Assembly: GCA_026708015.1 (NCBI GenBank)
Contig: JAPOVT010000037.1
Location: 1-64,000, forward strand
Origin: a bacterium
GTDB taxonomy: Bacteria; Actinomycetota; Acidimicrobiia; Acidimicrobiales; Bin134
Reading direction: 5' to 3'
DNA length: 64,000 nucleotides
The notes below the pieces were generated by a model. That model worked only from the letters and a program-made list of their open reading frames with translations, did no database searches and had not been told where the DNA came from. Shown one piece after another: positions 40,198 to 48,489 of the stretch. The position numbers were made by a program, and so were the translations under genes. How positions within the stretch are numbered: the stretch's first letter is position 1; each line of letters starts with the position of its first letter.

Positions 40198-40776
40198 TCA
40201 CTCCTGTCGAAGTGCCTTCTCCAAGGCGTCTCGCACCCTTTGTGGAACGGCTTTGCCTAACCTCTTGGTGAAGCGCTCAGTCAGTTCTTTGGCAATGGCA
40301 TTTGCCACCCCCGCTTCCGAAAGCGCTTGAGCCAGCGCCCGCCGGAATTCGCGATCCTTCCCCGCTTCTGATGCATTAGCCATCATCGGCATCACCAAGA
40401 CAGCTGTTCGATCGGCGATGGCCCTGATCCGATCGGGAGGCAGAACCCTTCTTATCGCCTGCTCCGCAGCCCGAGTCGATCTTGTCTGGGCCACCGATTG
40501 TCCTGCTTGCGTGACCCTCTTCGCCACCAGATTCGTAGCCACTTTTGCCTTGGCCATCTTGAGTGCCCTTAACCCTGCTCTCGCTACCTTGGCCCCTCGG
40601 CCACCTCGGGCCGCAACTGCCGCCACCGGTCCACTCCCCGAAGTTGCAGCGGTCACCGCTGCCAGTTTCACCGCCTCGACAAGTAGGCCAGGAAGTCTCT
40701 CGTAGACGACAAAGGTCAGTTTCTCCTCAATCTTGTCAGCAAGCAGTCGGATGTCTTCTTCAGATGGAGTCTTCAT
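40198..40776 (-). CDS. Alanine-rich basic protein of unknown function
   Basis: A 192-residue protein, not assigned to a family. Ala is very frequent, with many Lys and Arg. The pattern KLAAVTAATSGSGPVAAVAA, then repeated amphipathic segments (VARAGLRALKMAKAKVATNL, AGQSVAQTRSTRAAEQAIRR), suggests long positively charged helices that could bind DNA, RNA or membrane. The ATG at 40776 overlaps the stop of the upstream thiolase gene (ATGA), a strong sign that this short frame is translated. It was selected over a longer open frame to 40917 because that part lies inside the thiolase. Function unknown; a nucleoid- or polymer-granule-associated protein is one possibility. Confidence 0.6.
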   Translation of the reverse strand: MKTPSEEDIRLLADKIEEKLTFVVYERLPGLLVEAVKLAAVTAATSGSGPVAAVAARGGRGAKVARAGLRALKMAKAKVATNLVAKRVTQAGQSVAQTRSTRAAEQAIRRVLPPDRIRAIADRTAVLVMPMMANASEAGKDREFRRALAQALSEAGVANAIAKELTERFTKRLGKAVPQRVRDALEKALRQE

Positions 40777-41966
40777 CCCAGTTCGGGGCCGAGGATGGAG
40801 ACGAAGGAGACCATTTCGCCGGGGTAGCCGCCGAGGTTGTGGACCAGGCCGAGGTTGCGGTTGGACAGGTCGATTTGGCGGTCGTCGCCGGCTTGGCCGC
40901 GGAGTTGGAGCCAGCACTCGTAGTGCATGCGCAGGCCGGAGGCCCCCACGGGGTGGCCGAACGCCTTGAGGCCACCGTCGGTGTTGATGGGCATGTCGCC
41001 GTTGCGCTCAAAAGTCCCGGCCAGCACCTCTTTCCAGGCGGTGCCCCGCTCGCAGAAGCCCAGGTCTTCCATGAGCACCATCTCGGTGGGGGTGAAGCAG
41101 TCGTGAACTTCGGCCATAGCCAGTGCCGGGCGGGGGTCGTCGATTCCCGCCTGGCGGTAGGCGTCGGCTCCGGCCATCTCGCACTCCGGGAACGTGGTGT
41201 AGTCGTAGTCGGGGTCGATGAGCCCGCCACCGGTGCCCGACACGAACGACAGCGCCTTGATGTACAGCGGGTCGTCGCAGTACTTGTGGGCATCTTCAGC
41301 TCGCACCACGATGGCGGCGGCCGAACCGTCAGCCACGCCGGAGCAGTCGAACACTGACAGCCGCCCGGCCACCGAGGCCATCTCGCAGATCTTTTCGGCC
41401 GGCATCTCCCGGCGGAACTGGGCCAGCGGGTTGAGCGCCCCATTGCGGTGGTTCTTCTCGGCAATTTTGGCCACCACCATGCGCAGTTCGTCCTCGTCCA
41501 CCCCGTAGCGGGCGGCGTAGGCCGGGAGCACCAGGCTGTACATGGCCGCGGCGGTCAGGTTCCGCTTGGTGCCGTCGTGGGGGGCGGGGGCGGCGTTCAA
41601 TCCCTGATAGCCGGAGTCCTTGATCTTCTCCACCCCGATGGCCATGGCTATGTCGTAGGCCCCGCTGGCCACCGCATAGGAGGCTTGGCGCAGTGCCTCC
41701 GAGCCGGTGGCGCAGAAGTTCTCCACCCGGGTGACCGGCTTGCCTTCCAGCTTCAGGGGCTGGCTCAGCGTGAGTCCGCTCATGCCACTTGATGCCGTGC
41801 CCAGCCAGAATGCGTCCACATCGTCTTTGGCCACGCCGGCGGAGTCGAAAGCGGCGGTGGCGGCGTCGATCAGCAAGTCGTCGGTTCCCTTGTCCCAGTG
41901 CTCCCGGAATTGGGTACAACCCATTCCTATGATCGCCACCTGGTCTTTGATGCCATGACTGGCCAT
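40773..41966 (-). CDS. Thiolase (SCP-x type acetyl-CoA acetyltransferase)
   Basis: A 397-residue thiolase. It has the nucleophilic Cys in RVENFCATGSEALRQ, the C-terminal GLKAFGHPVGASGLRMH with the catalytic His, and the last loop LGGYPGEMVSFVSIL. Family-typical opening: KDQVAIIGMGCTQFREHWDK. It condenses or cleaves acyl-CoA molecules in beta-oxidation-like routes. It lies 10 bases after an HMG-CoA-synthase-like/DUF35 fusion gene, a partnership seen in archaeal thiolase-HMGCS complexes with a DUF35 linker. In contrast to the thiolase-like protein at 18587, the active-site Cys is present. Confidence 0.9.
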   Translation of the reverse strand: MASHGIKDQVAIIGMGCTQFREHWDKGTDDLLIDAATAAFDSAGVAKDDVDAFWLGTASSGMSGLTLSQPLKLEGKPVTRVENFCATGSEALRQASYAVASGAYDIAMAIGVEKIKDSGYQGLNAAPAPHDGTKRNLTAAAMYSLVLPAYAARYGVDEDELRMVVAKIAEKNHRNGALNPLAQFRREMPAEKICEMASVAGRLSVFDCSGVADGSAAAIVVRAEDAHKYCDDPLYIKALSFVSGTGGGLIDPDYDYTTFPECEMAGADAYRQAGIDDPRPALAMAEVHDCFTPTEMVLMEDLGFCERGTAWKEVLAGTFERNGDMPINTDGGLKAFGHPVGASGLRMHYECWLQLRGQAGDDRQIDLSNRNLGLVHNLGGYPGEMVSFVSILGPELG

Positions 41967-41976
41967 CGGTCGCCTC

Positions 41977-43389
41977 CTAGTCTCCCGATGAAGACCGCGC
42001 CGGGCGGGCCTTCCAGAAATAGTTGTAGATGCCCTCGGCCTCGTACAGCCGCCGAAACGTCATCTCCACCCGCTGGCCGATGCGGACCGCGTCGGGATCC
42101 ACGTCGGTCAACTCAACCGGGAGCCGCCCGCCCCCGTCGAAGTCCACCACTGCGAACACCACCGGCGGGCTTACCGAGTACACCAGCCGGTCGATGGTGA
42201 AGGTCACCACGGTGGCCCCGACGTCGGCCATGGGCGCCGGGTCCATGGCATCGAGATCGTCCTCGGGGCGGATGGACACCCGGGCCGGCGGCAGGTGCAG
42301 CGTTCCGCTCTCGGTCCCCCGGCTGCCCACGAACCCGTACTTCCAGTCCTGGGCTCGGGCCGCGGCCGACGACGACGGTCGGGTTGGCTCGGGTCGATTC
42401 GGGGGCTGCACCTGGATCATGTCCCGCCACTGCAAGAACGTGGCGTAGCTCACCTCGGCGCCAGCAGCGATCTGGTCGGCCACGGGAAGGGCAGACGCGT
42501 AAGCGGCCAACGCCTCAGTGGCCCGCAGAATCAGAACCTCCGCCCCGTCAGCCAGCATCACCACCGCGATGGTCTGGCCGGGTTCGGCCTGCTCCAACTC
42601 ATTGGCCAACAACAATCCCGGATGGGCCGTGCCGGTATTGCCCACCACCGCGCCCAAGTCGTCGGCCACCCGAGCCGCTCCGAGCTGGCCGGCCACCCGC
42701 TTGACCGCTCGGCCGTGAGACCCGGTCACCACCGCCACATCCACATCGTCGGCTCCGATGCCCGCCGCGCCCAGCGCCTCTTTCCAGGCTTGGTCAGCCA
42801 GCGGGCCGTAGCGGGTCTCGCCAAAGCGCTCCTCCCATTGGCCGGTGCTGGGCGAGCCCGGCTGGCGCCAACGGTCCACGAATTCCTCGGTGGCCGATGC
42901 CGAACCCAGCAACTCGGCCACCATCGGCCCGTCGTCCTCTGTGCCGATCAAGAATGCGGCGGCGCCGTCGCCGCCAGTGGCCTCATCGGCACCGGTAGGC
43001 AGTCCGCCTCTCTTGTCGGCGGTCACCACCAACGTCGGTCCAATCGCATCCAGGGCAGTCCGCAGCGCCCCGATGCCAGAGCGCACCGCGCCCCCGAAGT
43101 CCAGCGCGCTCGCGGAGGAATCCAACCGAAGGGCGGCGTGGATGGCGGTGGCGTTGGTTTTCTCCAGATAGGCGGGATCGGCGGTGGCAAACCACAACGC
43201 CCGGGGCTCGGCATCAGCAGGGCGCAGCGCCAGTCGGGCTGCCTCCACCCCCATGGTGGTGGTGTCCTCGTCGTAGGAAGCCACCGATCGGGTGCCCCGC
43301 CCACCGCCTTTGCCCATGACCGCGGCGATGGCCGACCGGTCCAAGCGCCGGTACGGCACGTAGCCCCCGAAGCTGATAACGCCTCGCAT
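41977..43389 (-). CDS. HMG-CoA synthase-like thiolase-fold protein fused to DUF35 OB domain
   Basis: About 470 residues. Residues 1-330 resemble HMG-CoA synthase and KAS III folds: VISFGGYVPYRRLDRSAI, SYDEDTTTMGVEAARLAL, and the C-terminal GNTGTAHPGLLLANELEQ. Where archaeal HMG-CoA synthases have the catalytic Cys (E-F-A-C-K-A-G) this protein reads DFGGAVRSG, so the nucleophile seems lost. From about residue 340 a DUF35-type OB fold follows (VVTFTIDRLVYSVSPPVVFA, VDFDGGGRLPVELTD), but the Zn-ribbon Cys pairs are not visible. Start ATG 43389 (MRGVISFGG). It probably forms a complex with the thiolase 10 bases downstream. An open frame to 43731 is rejected because it runs into the divergent gene. 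Confidence 0.82.
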   Translation of the reverse strand: MRGVISFGGYVPYRRLDRSAIAAVMGKGGGRGTRSVASYDEDTTTMGVEAARLALRPADAEPRALWFATADPAYLEKTNATAIHAALRLDSSASALDFGGAVRSGIGALRTALDAIGPTLVVTADKRGGLPTGADEATGGDGAAAFLIGTEDDGPMVAELLGSASATEEFVDRWRQPGSPSTGQWEERFGETRYGPLADQAWKEALGAAGIGADDVDVAVVTGSHGRAVKRVAGQLGAARVADDLGAVVGNTGTAHPGLLLANELEQAEPGQTIAVVMLADGAEVLILRATEALAAYASALPVADQIAAGAEVSYATFLQWRDMIQVQPPNRPEPTRPSSSAAARAQDWKYGFVGSRGTESGTLHLPPARVSIRPEDDLDAMDPAPMADVGATVVTFTIDRLVYSVSPPVVFAVVDFDGGGRLPVELTDVDPDAVRIGQRVEMTFRRLYEAEGIYNYFWKARPARSSSGD

Positions 43390-43444
43390 ACCGCCGAAGT
43401 GTACGCCTGACACCACTGACATCCGGGGTCGTAGTGTGTCCCCC

Positions 43445-44860
43445 ATGAGCTTTGAGCCCAGCGCCGAGGTGCGGCGCATCCGCGACGCCATCGACCATCC
43501 GATCATCGATTCCGACGGCCATATCGTCGAGTTTCTCCCCGAAGTCCACGACATCATGGCCACCGTCGGCGGTCCCGAGCTGGTGGACAAGTTCAAGGTC
43601 GTGGAGTACGGGGCGCGGAAGTCCATCGATCTGACCCTGGAGCAGCGCCGGGCCGCCGGGATGATGCGCTCGGCGTGGTGGGGGCTGCCGGCCCGAAACA
43701 CCCTCGACCGGGCCACCGCCCTGCTGCCCAAGCTGCTGTACGAGCGACTGGACGAGATCGGGATCGACTTGGCCGTGCTCTACCCCACCTACGGGCTGAC
43801 CTGCATGGGCCTCGAAGACGAGGACCTGCGCGTCGGGGCGGCAAGGGCGTTCAACCTCTACTTCCATCAGGCATACGAGCCCTACTCCGACCGCCTCATG
43901 CCGGTGGCCATCATCCCCATGTTCACCCCCGACGAAGCCATTGCCGAACTGGACTTCGCAGCGGGCGAACTGGGCATGCGCCCGGTGATGATGACCGGGC
44001 TGGTGCCCCGGCCGGTGGACCGGGAGAACACCAGCCACCGCCACGCCCGCCGCATGGACACCCTGGGCATGGACTCCCCCTGCGACTACGACCCGGTGTG
44101 GCAGCGGTGTACCGAACTCGGCGTGTCGCCCACCTTCCACTCCGCGGGCATGGGCTGGGGCAGCCGCACGTCGGAGACCAACTACGTGTACAACCACCTG
44201 GGCAACTTCGCCGCTGCCGGCGAGGCCCTGTGCCGGGCGGTGTTCATGGGCGGGGTGGCCCACCGCTTCCCCGAACTCCGGTGGGCCTTCCTGGAAGGGG
44301 GCGTGGCTTGGGGGGTCAACCTGCTGTCTGATGTGATCGGCCACTGGGAGAAGCGCAACCGCGACGCCATCGGACACTACGACCCCGCCGCGGTGGACAT
44401 GGACGAGCTGGGCCAGCTCTTTGACAAATTTGGGACGGAAGCGGCCAACAGCCACCGCGACCGCCTCCAAGAAGCGCTGCACATGCTGAGCGAGCCCGAC
44501 GAAGACCCGGCCACCATCGATGAGTTCGCCCTCAGCGGGGTGGACACCGTGGAAGACATCCTGGCCATCTGGGACCGGTTCCATTTCGGTTGCGAAGCCG
44601 ACGACCCCATGACCGCTATCGGGTTTAACCGGAAGGTGACCCCGAGGGGCCAAGTGGTGAAGGGCATCTTCGCCTCCGACGTGGGCCACTGGGATGTCCC
44701 CGATGTGCGAGAAGTGCTGCCCGAGGCCTACGAGTTGGTGGACGACGGCATCCTCAATGAGGCCGACTTCCGGGCCTTCACCTTCGAGCACCCGATGTCG
44801 CTTTGGGCTGGCACGAACTCCGACTTCTTCAAGGGCACCGTCATCGAAGAAGCCCTGTAG
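43445..44860 (+). CDS. Amidohydrolase family protein
   Basis: A 471-residue amidohydrolase-2 type enzyme. Metal-site landmarks: HPIIDSDGHIVEFLPEV (DxH), the mid-region TFHSAGMGWGSRT (His), FPELRWAFLEGGVAWG (Glu), and the C-terminal IFASDVGHWDVPDVREV (Asp). It belongs to a group seen in actinobacteria and related to 2-amino-3-carboxymuconate-semialdehyde decarboxylase. Its closest relative in the window is 51039-52433, with which it shares the GMGW, NYVYNHLGNF and FLEGGVxWG signatures. It lies divergently from the HMGCS-like fusion gene with 55 bases between them. Substrate unknown. Confidence 0.88.
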   Translation: MSFEPSAEVRRIRDAIDHPIIDSDGHIVEFLPEVHDIMATVGGPELVDKFKVVEYGARKSIDLTLEQRRAAGMMRSAWWGLPARNTLDRATALLPKLLYERLDEIGIDLAVLYPTYGLTCMGLEDEDLRVGAARAFNLYFHQAYEPYSDRLMPVAIIPMFTPDEAIAELDFAAGELGMRPVMMTGLVPRPVDRENTSHRHARRMDTLGMDSPCDYDPVWQRCTELGVSPTFHSAGMGWGSRTSETNYVYNHLGNFAAAGEALCRAVFMGGVAHRFPELRWAFLEGGVAWGVNLLSDVIGHWEKRNRDAIGHYDPAAVDMDELGQLFDKFGTEAANSHRDRLQEALHMLSEPDEDPATIDEFALSGVDTVEDILAIWDRFHFGCEADDPMTAIGFNRKVTPRGQVVKGIFASDVGHWDVPDVREVLPEAYELVDDGILNEADFRAFTFEHPMSLWAGTNSDFFKGTVIEEAL

Positions 44861-44872
44861 AGACTTCTTGCT

Positions 44873-47110
44873 GTGAGCACTTGGGAAGGCCGGGTCGAAG
44901 ACTTCGACCTGCTGACCGGCCGAGCCCGCTTTGGCGGTGACCTCAATGTTGAGAGTGCGCTATGGCTGGGCTTCGTGCGGTCACCGGTGGCCCGGGCAAC
45001 CATTGCCGGTATCGACACATCGGCCGCCGAAGCCCTCGAAGGCATTGTCGGAGTATTCACTGCCGATGATCTTGCGCTGATCACCCAGCCGAGCGTGGAA
45101 GGCATCACCCCCACAGAGATCAGCCGACCCCCGCTGGCCCAGGGATCGGTGGCCTATGTCGGTGAGGCAGTAGCCGCCATCGTTGGGGTCAGCGAAGCAA
45201 TCGCGGCCGATGCCTGCGAACTAGTTGAGGTCAGCTACGAGCCGCTGCCCCCACTCTCCGACCTGTCCTCTGCCACCGGCGAGGATGCACCGCTCCTGCA
45301 TCCCCGGCACGGGTCCAACGTCGTGCTCACCGTCCCATCCGGCAATCCCACCGCGGTCCGTTCTGCTCTCGAACAGGCCGAAGTAGCCGTCACCCTCTCT
45401 CAGCACTATCCCCGGGTGGCGTGCTCTCCCATTGAGGGTATTGCTGGTCTTGTCGTCCCCCACGGCGACCGGGTGGTAGTCCATGTCAACTCCCAAATGC
45501 CTGCTCTCACCCACGACGAGCTGGCCCGCACCTTGGCCTTGCCCGACGATCAGATCAGCGTGGTGGTACCCCCCATCGGAGGCGGCTTCGGAGGAAAGTG
45601 CTGGGGCGAGAACGGCCTGTTTGCCGTGGCCGCGCAATTGGCCCAGCGACTGAACCGGCCGCTGCGCCTCGTTCAAACCCGCCCTGAGAATCTGCTGTCG
45701 ATGCAGGCCCGGGATCAAGACCAGAGCATCACGCTGGCCGCCGACCAATACGGGACTGTCACCGCGCTGACAGCCGAGGTGAGCGCAGATGTGGGCGGGT
45801 ACGCCGGGATGGGCGCATTTGAGCCGCTGCAAACCCAGCGGCTGCTCCCCGGCCCCTATCGGATCGACCGGGTTGCGGTCACCGCTTCGGCGGTGATGAC
45901 CAATACAGTCCCCACCGGCCCCTACCGAGGCCCGGGCCGAGCCGAGGCCATTGGGCTCTTGGAGCGGGCCATGGACAACTTGGCGCGAGCTCTGAATCTG
46001 GACCCGGCGGAGATCCGCCGCCGCAACCTGCTTCGGCCCGATGACTTCCCCCGACAGACCCCTGGCGAACTGCTCATGGATGAAGCCAACCATCTTGGTG
46101 CCTTGGAGCAGGCTCTCCAAGAGATCGGATACCAACAACTACGGGAAGACCAAGCTGCCCTCAGAGTCTCGGAAAAGCCCCGGCTCCTCGGCATCGGCAT
46201 CAGCTGCTGGGCCGATTTCACTGGCCGCCACGAGCCTTGCCAGCCGGCCTCGGCCCGGGTGACCGACGACGGCCGCATCGAGATTGATGCGGGCACCGCC
46301 CCCATCGGTCAGGGAATGCAGACTGTTGTCGCCCGCTTAGCTGCCGACGCCTTGGATGTAGACCCTGCCCTGATTATGGCCGCCACCCCCAACACCGGCC
46401 GCTTCCGCTCTGCGTTGGGCAGCTTTGGATCGCGATCGGCTTCGCTGGCCGGCAGCTCTACCGTCCAGGTAGTTGGCCGATTGCGCGACAAGCTGAAAGA
46501 ACGGGCCGCCGAGTTGCTCGAAGCCGCAGTAGACGACATCGAGCTCCACCCCGACGCCACCCTGGGCATCCGGGGCACCCCCTCAGCCAGCATCGCACTA
46601 ACCGACTTGGCCGGAACCGAGGCCACCGCGGCCTTCGACCAAGGCCAGCCCACCTTCTCCGGTGGCACCCACGTGGCCGTTGTAGAAGTCGACACCGAGA
46701 CCGGCAATGTGGACCTGATCCGCCATGTGGCCGTCACCGACTGCGGCAGGGTGCTCAGCGAGATGCAAGCCTCAGGCCAGGTGCAAGGTGGCGCCGTGCA
46801 AGGCATCGCCGTCGCCCTCTTCGAGGAGATGCGCTACGACGCCGACGCAAACCCGCTTACCGTTAGCTTGGCCGACTACCTCGTACCCGCAGCGAGCGAT
46901 GTCCCCGAAGTGGAAACCCGCTTCACCGAAACCCCCACCGACCGCAACCCCCTCGGCGCCAAGGGAGTGGCCGAGAGCGGCACCATCGCCGCGCCCCCCG
47001 CCGTCCAGAACGCCATCATCGACGCCCTCGCCCCCTTCGGCGTCACCCACATCAACATGCCCTGCACACCAGAACGGATCTGGCAAGCCCTCCGCACCAA
47101 CCAGATATGA
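44873..47110 (+). CDS. Xanthine/CO dehydrogenase-family molybdopterin-binding subunit, full length
   Basis: A 745-residue molybdenum hydroxylase large subunit, here with no visible small FeS (CoxS) or FAD (CoxM) subunit gene within the window. Landmarks: the N-terminal EDFDLLTGRARFGGDL, PPIGGGFGGKCWGENGLFAV, TGPYRGPGRAEAIGLLER, DAGTAPIGQGMQTVVARLAA and LGAKGVAESGTIAAPPAVQN with the catalytic Glu. It would oxidise an aldehyde, purine, or similar substrate with water as the oxygen source. Start GTG 44873, 12 bases after the amidohydrolase stop. Either partner subunits lie elsewhere or it is an orphan. It is the intact counterpart of the 27628 pseudogene. Confidence 0.9.
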   Translation: MSTWEGRVEDFDLLTGRARFGGDLNVESALWLGFVRSPVARATIAGIDTSAAEALEGIVGVFTADDLALITQPSVEGITPTEISRPPLAQGSVAYVGEAVAAIVGVSEAIAADACELVEVSYEPLPPLSDLSSATGEDAPLLHPRHGSNVVLTVPSGNPTAVRSALEQAEVAVTLSQHYPRVACSPIEGIAGLVVPHGDRVVVHVNSQMPALTHDELARTLALPDDQISVVVPPIGGGFGGKCWGENGLFAVAAQLAQRLNRPLRLVQTRPENLLSMQARDQDQSITLAADQYGTVTALTAEVSADVGGYAGMGAFEPLQTQRLLPGPYRIDRVAVTASAVMTNTVPTGPYRGPGRAEAIGLLERAMDNLARALNLDPAEIRRRNLLRPDDFPRQTPGELLMDEANHLGALEQALQEIGYQQLREDQAALRVSEKPRLLGIGISCWADFTGRHEPCQPASARVTDDGRIEIDAGTAPIGQGMQTVVARLAADALDVDPALIMAATPNTGRFRSALGSFGSRSASLAGSSTVQVVGRLRDKLKERAAELLEAAVDDIELHPDATLGIRGTPSASIALTDLAGTEATAAFDQGQPTFSGGTHVAVVEVDTETGNVDLIRHVAVTDCGRVLSEMQASGQVQGGAVQGIAVALFEEMRYDADANPLTVSLADYLVPAASDVPEVETRFTETPTDRNPLGAKGVAESGTIAAPPAVQNAIIDALAPFGVTHINMPCTPERIWQALRTNQI

Positions 47111-47179
47111 CGGCCAACTGATCGCGTCTAGCCGTCATGCAGCTCATGCTTCGAGATTGGAGCAGGTCGTAGGAGCCAC

Positions 47180-48370
47180 TTAAGGAGGCGTCGGAGTGGC
47201 CTCTCTAGGGGCGAGGGCGGGGAGGGCCGGGTCAAAGTTGAGTGGGACGTAACCGGAATGGTCGACAAACTCGTCTCGGGGCCAAGTTGCTGTTGCCCTG
47301 TACACCGTGCCGTCCATCGTCAACTCGACGTCGTAGGTGAATGGTGCCTCACCCAGAGCCGCAGCCCGCAGAGCATCGCTCCTGTTGACGTCCAGACTCA
47401 CCAATCCGGGGCTGCGGCAACCTTCCGGCCTGTCTTCTACGTAACGCACTTCAGTGCTGGCGCCGTTGGCGGCTGTGACAATCACGGTGGCAGAAGCCGA
47501 GTCAGGTGTAATGGCAAGCCCCGAAATCGACATTCCGGCGGCGTAGGTGGTCACCTGCCCGTCGTCGAACCACAACAGCCCCATGTTGGCCTTCGGCACC
47601 GGCAGAACGCCATCAACCGTCATCTCCCACACGAACGAGGAGATCACGTCGCCGCCCGGACCGCTGCCGTATACATCGACGATGTAGGCACCGGCGAAGC
47701 CCTGCGGTACCAGTTTGTGGACGGTGGGTGCGATGCGGGCGAGCGGCTCCGTCTGGGAACGGCCGCACCCTTCTTCGTCACCAATCTGAAAGGTTGTCGC
47801 GCTGAATTCCCATCCGGCCACGGGAAACTCGACATAGAGGGGTCCAGCCCCGCGCACCCGTTCAAGTTCGTCAACGAGATCGGGAACGCCGTCAGCGCAG
47901 TAGTCCGAATATGTGCCGTCAGAACCGATGAAGTCGATCCAGCATGTAGTCCAGATTGTTAGCTCAAAAGAGGTTCCATGGCCGGTGACTCTGATCGTCG
48001 GCGGCTCGCGCGTCTCTCCCTGGCGCACAAGATCACGTATCATCACCTCCGGTGGCACGGCGCTGTAGTCCTCCGGAGCGAGACTTTCGGGAGGGCGGCC
48101 AAGATACGCATCTGGACGATTCTCGAGTTCAGGCTCCGCGGCAGACAATCCATCTTCTGATACCGGAGAGGGTGTGCCGTGGTCTTGGAGAGCCGACGGC
48201 GTAGCTGAAGGTAGGGCCGCGGGCGATGGCTCCTCTGTGGGCGTTGCTGTGCCGGGGTCGAGGGCTTGTTCCAGAATCGACGGGTCTGACTGGCAACTTG
48301 TGGCCAGAAGCATCAGTCCGACCACCAGTCCTATCAGCCTCGGCACCGATATCTGCACGGGCTCCATCAA
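47180..48370 (-). CDS. Hypothetical secreted lipoprotein
   Basis: A 396-residue protein with an N-terminal hydrophobic segment and lipobox (LMLLATSC), a Pro/Thr/Ser linker (TPTEEPSPAALPSATPSAL), and a beta-rich region starting near residue 120. Cysteines at TTCWIDF, YSDYC, EEGCGRS and EGCRSPG suggest disulfides. I cannot assign a domain. Lipid-anchored, likely at the cell surface; many such Thr/Pro-linked lipoproteins occur in this window. It is transcribed away from the CoxL-type gene and ends 69 bases beyond it (convergent). Confidence 0.7.
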   Translation of the reverse strand: MMEPVQISVPRLIGLVVGLMLLATSCQSDPSILEQALDPGTATPTEEPSPAALPSATPSALQDHGTPSPVSEDGLSAAEPELENRPDAYLGRPPESLAPEDYSAVPPEVMIRDLVRQGETREPPTIRVTGHGTSFELTIWTTCWIDFIGSDGTYSDYCADGVPDLVDELERVRGAGPLYVEFPVAGWEFSATTFQIGDEEGCGRSQTEPLARIAPTVHKLVPQGFAGAYIVDVYGSGPGGDVISSFVWEMTVDGVLPVPKANMGLLWFDDGQVTTYAAGMSISGLAITPDSASATVIVTAANGASTEVRYVEDRPEGCRSPGLVSLDVNRSDALRAAALGEAPFTYDVELTMDGTVYRATATWPRDEFVDHSGYVPLNFDPALPALAPREATPTPP

Positions 48371-48402
48371 ATCATGGCGACAGGGCCTGCGGGGGTTTGG
48401 GG

Positions 48403-48489
48403 GCGTGGGCTCAGGCGGCGGCCTGGTGTTGGCGGGGCGTGGGCTCAGGCGGCGGCCTGGTGTTGGCGGGGCGTGGGCTCAGGCGGCGG
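48403..48489. repeat. 34-bp tandem repeat (2.6 copies)
   Basis: Two full copies of a 34-base unit (starting at 48403 and 48437) and the first 19 bases of a third (from 48471) lie head-to-tail, GC-rich, beginning gcgtgggctcaggcggcgg. The third, partial copy contains the stop codon of the DUF222/HNH gene, so the other copies lie just beyond the 3' end of that gene. Copies are identical over the unit as far as I can see. Possible origin: slippage duplication of the gene's end. Confidence 0.85.

Noticed and set aside
48403..48489. Possible CRISPR or integron-type repeat
   Set aside because: Only 2.6 head-to-tail copies with no spacers; it is a simple tandem duplication.
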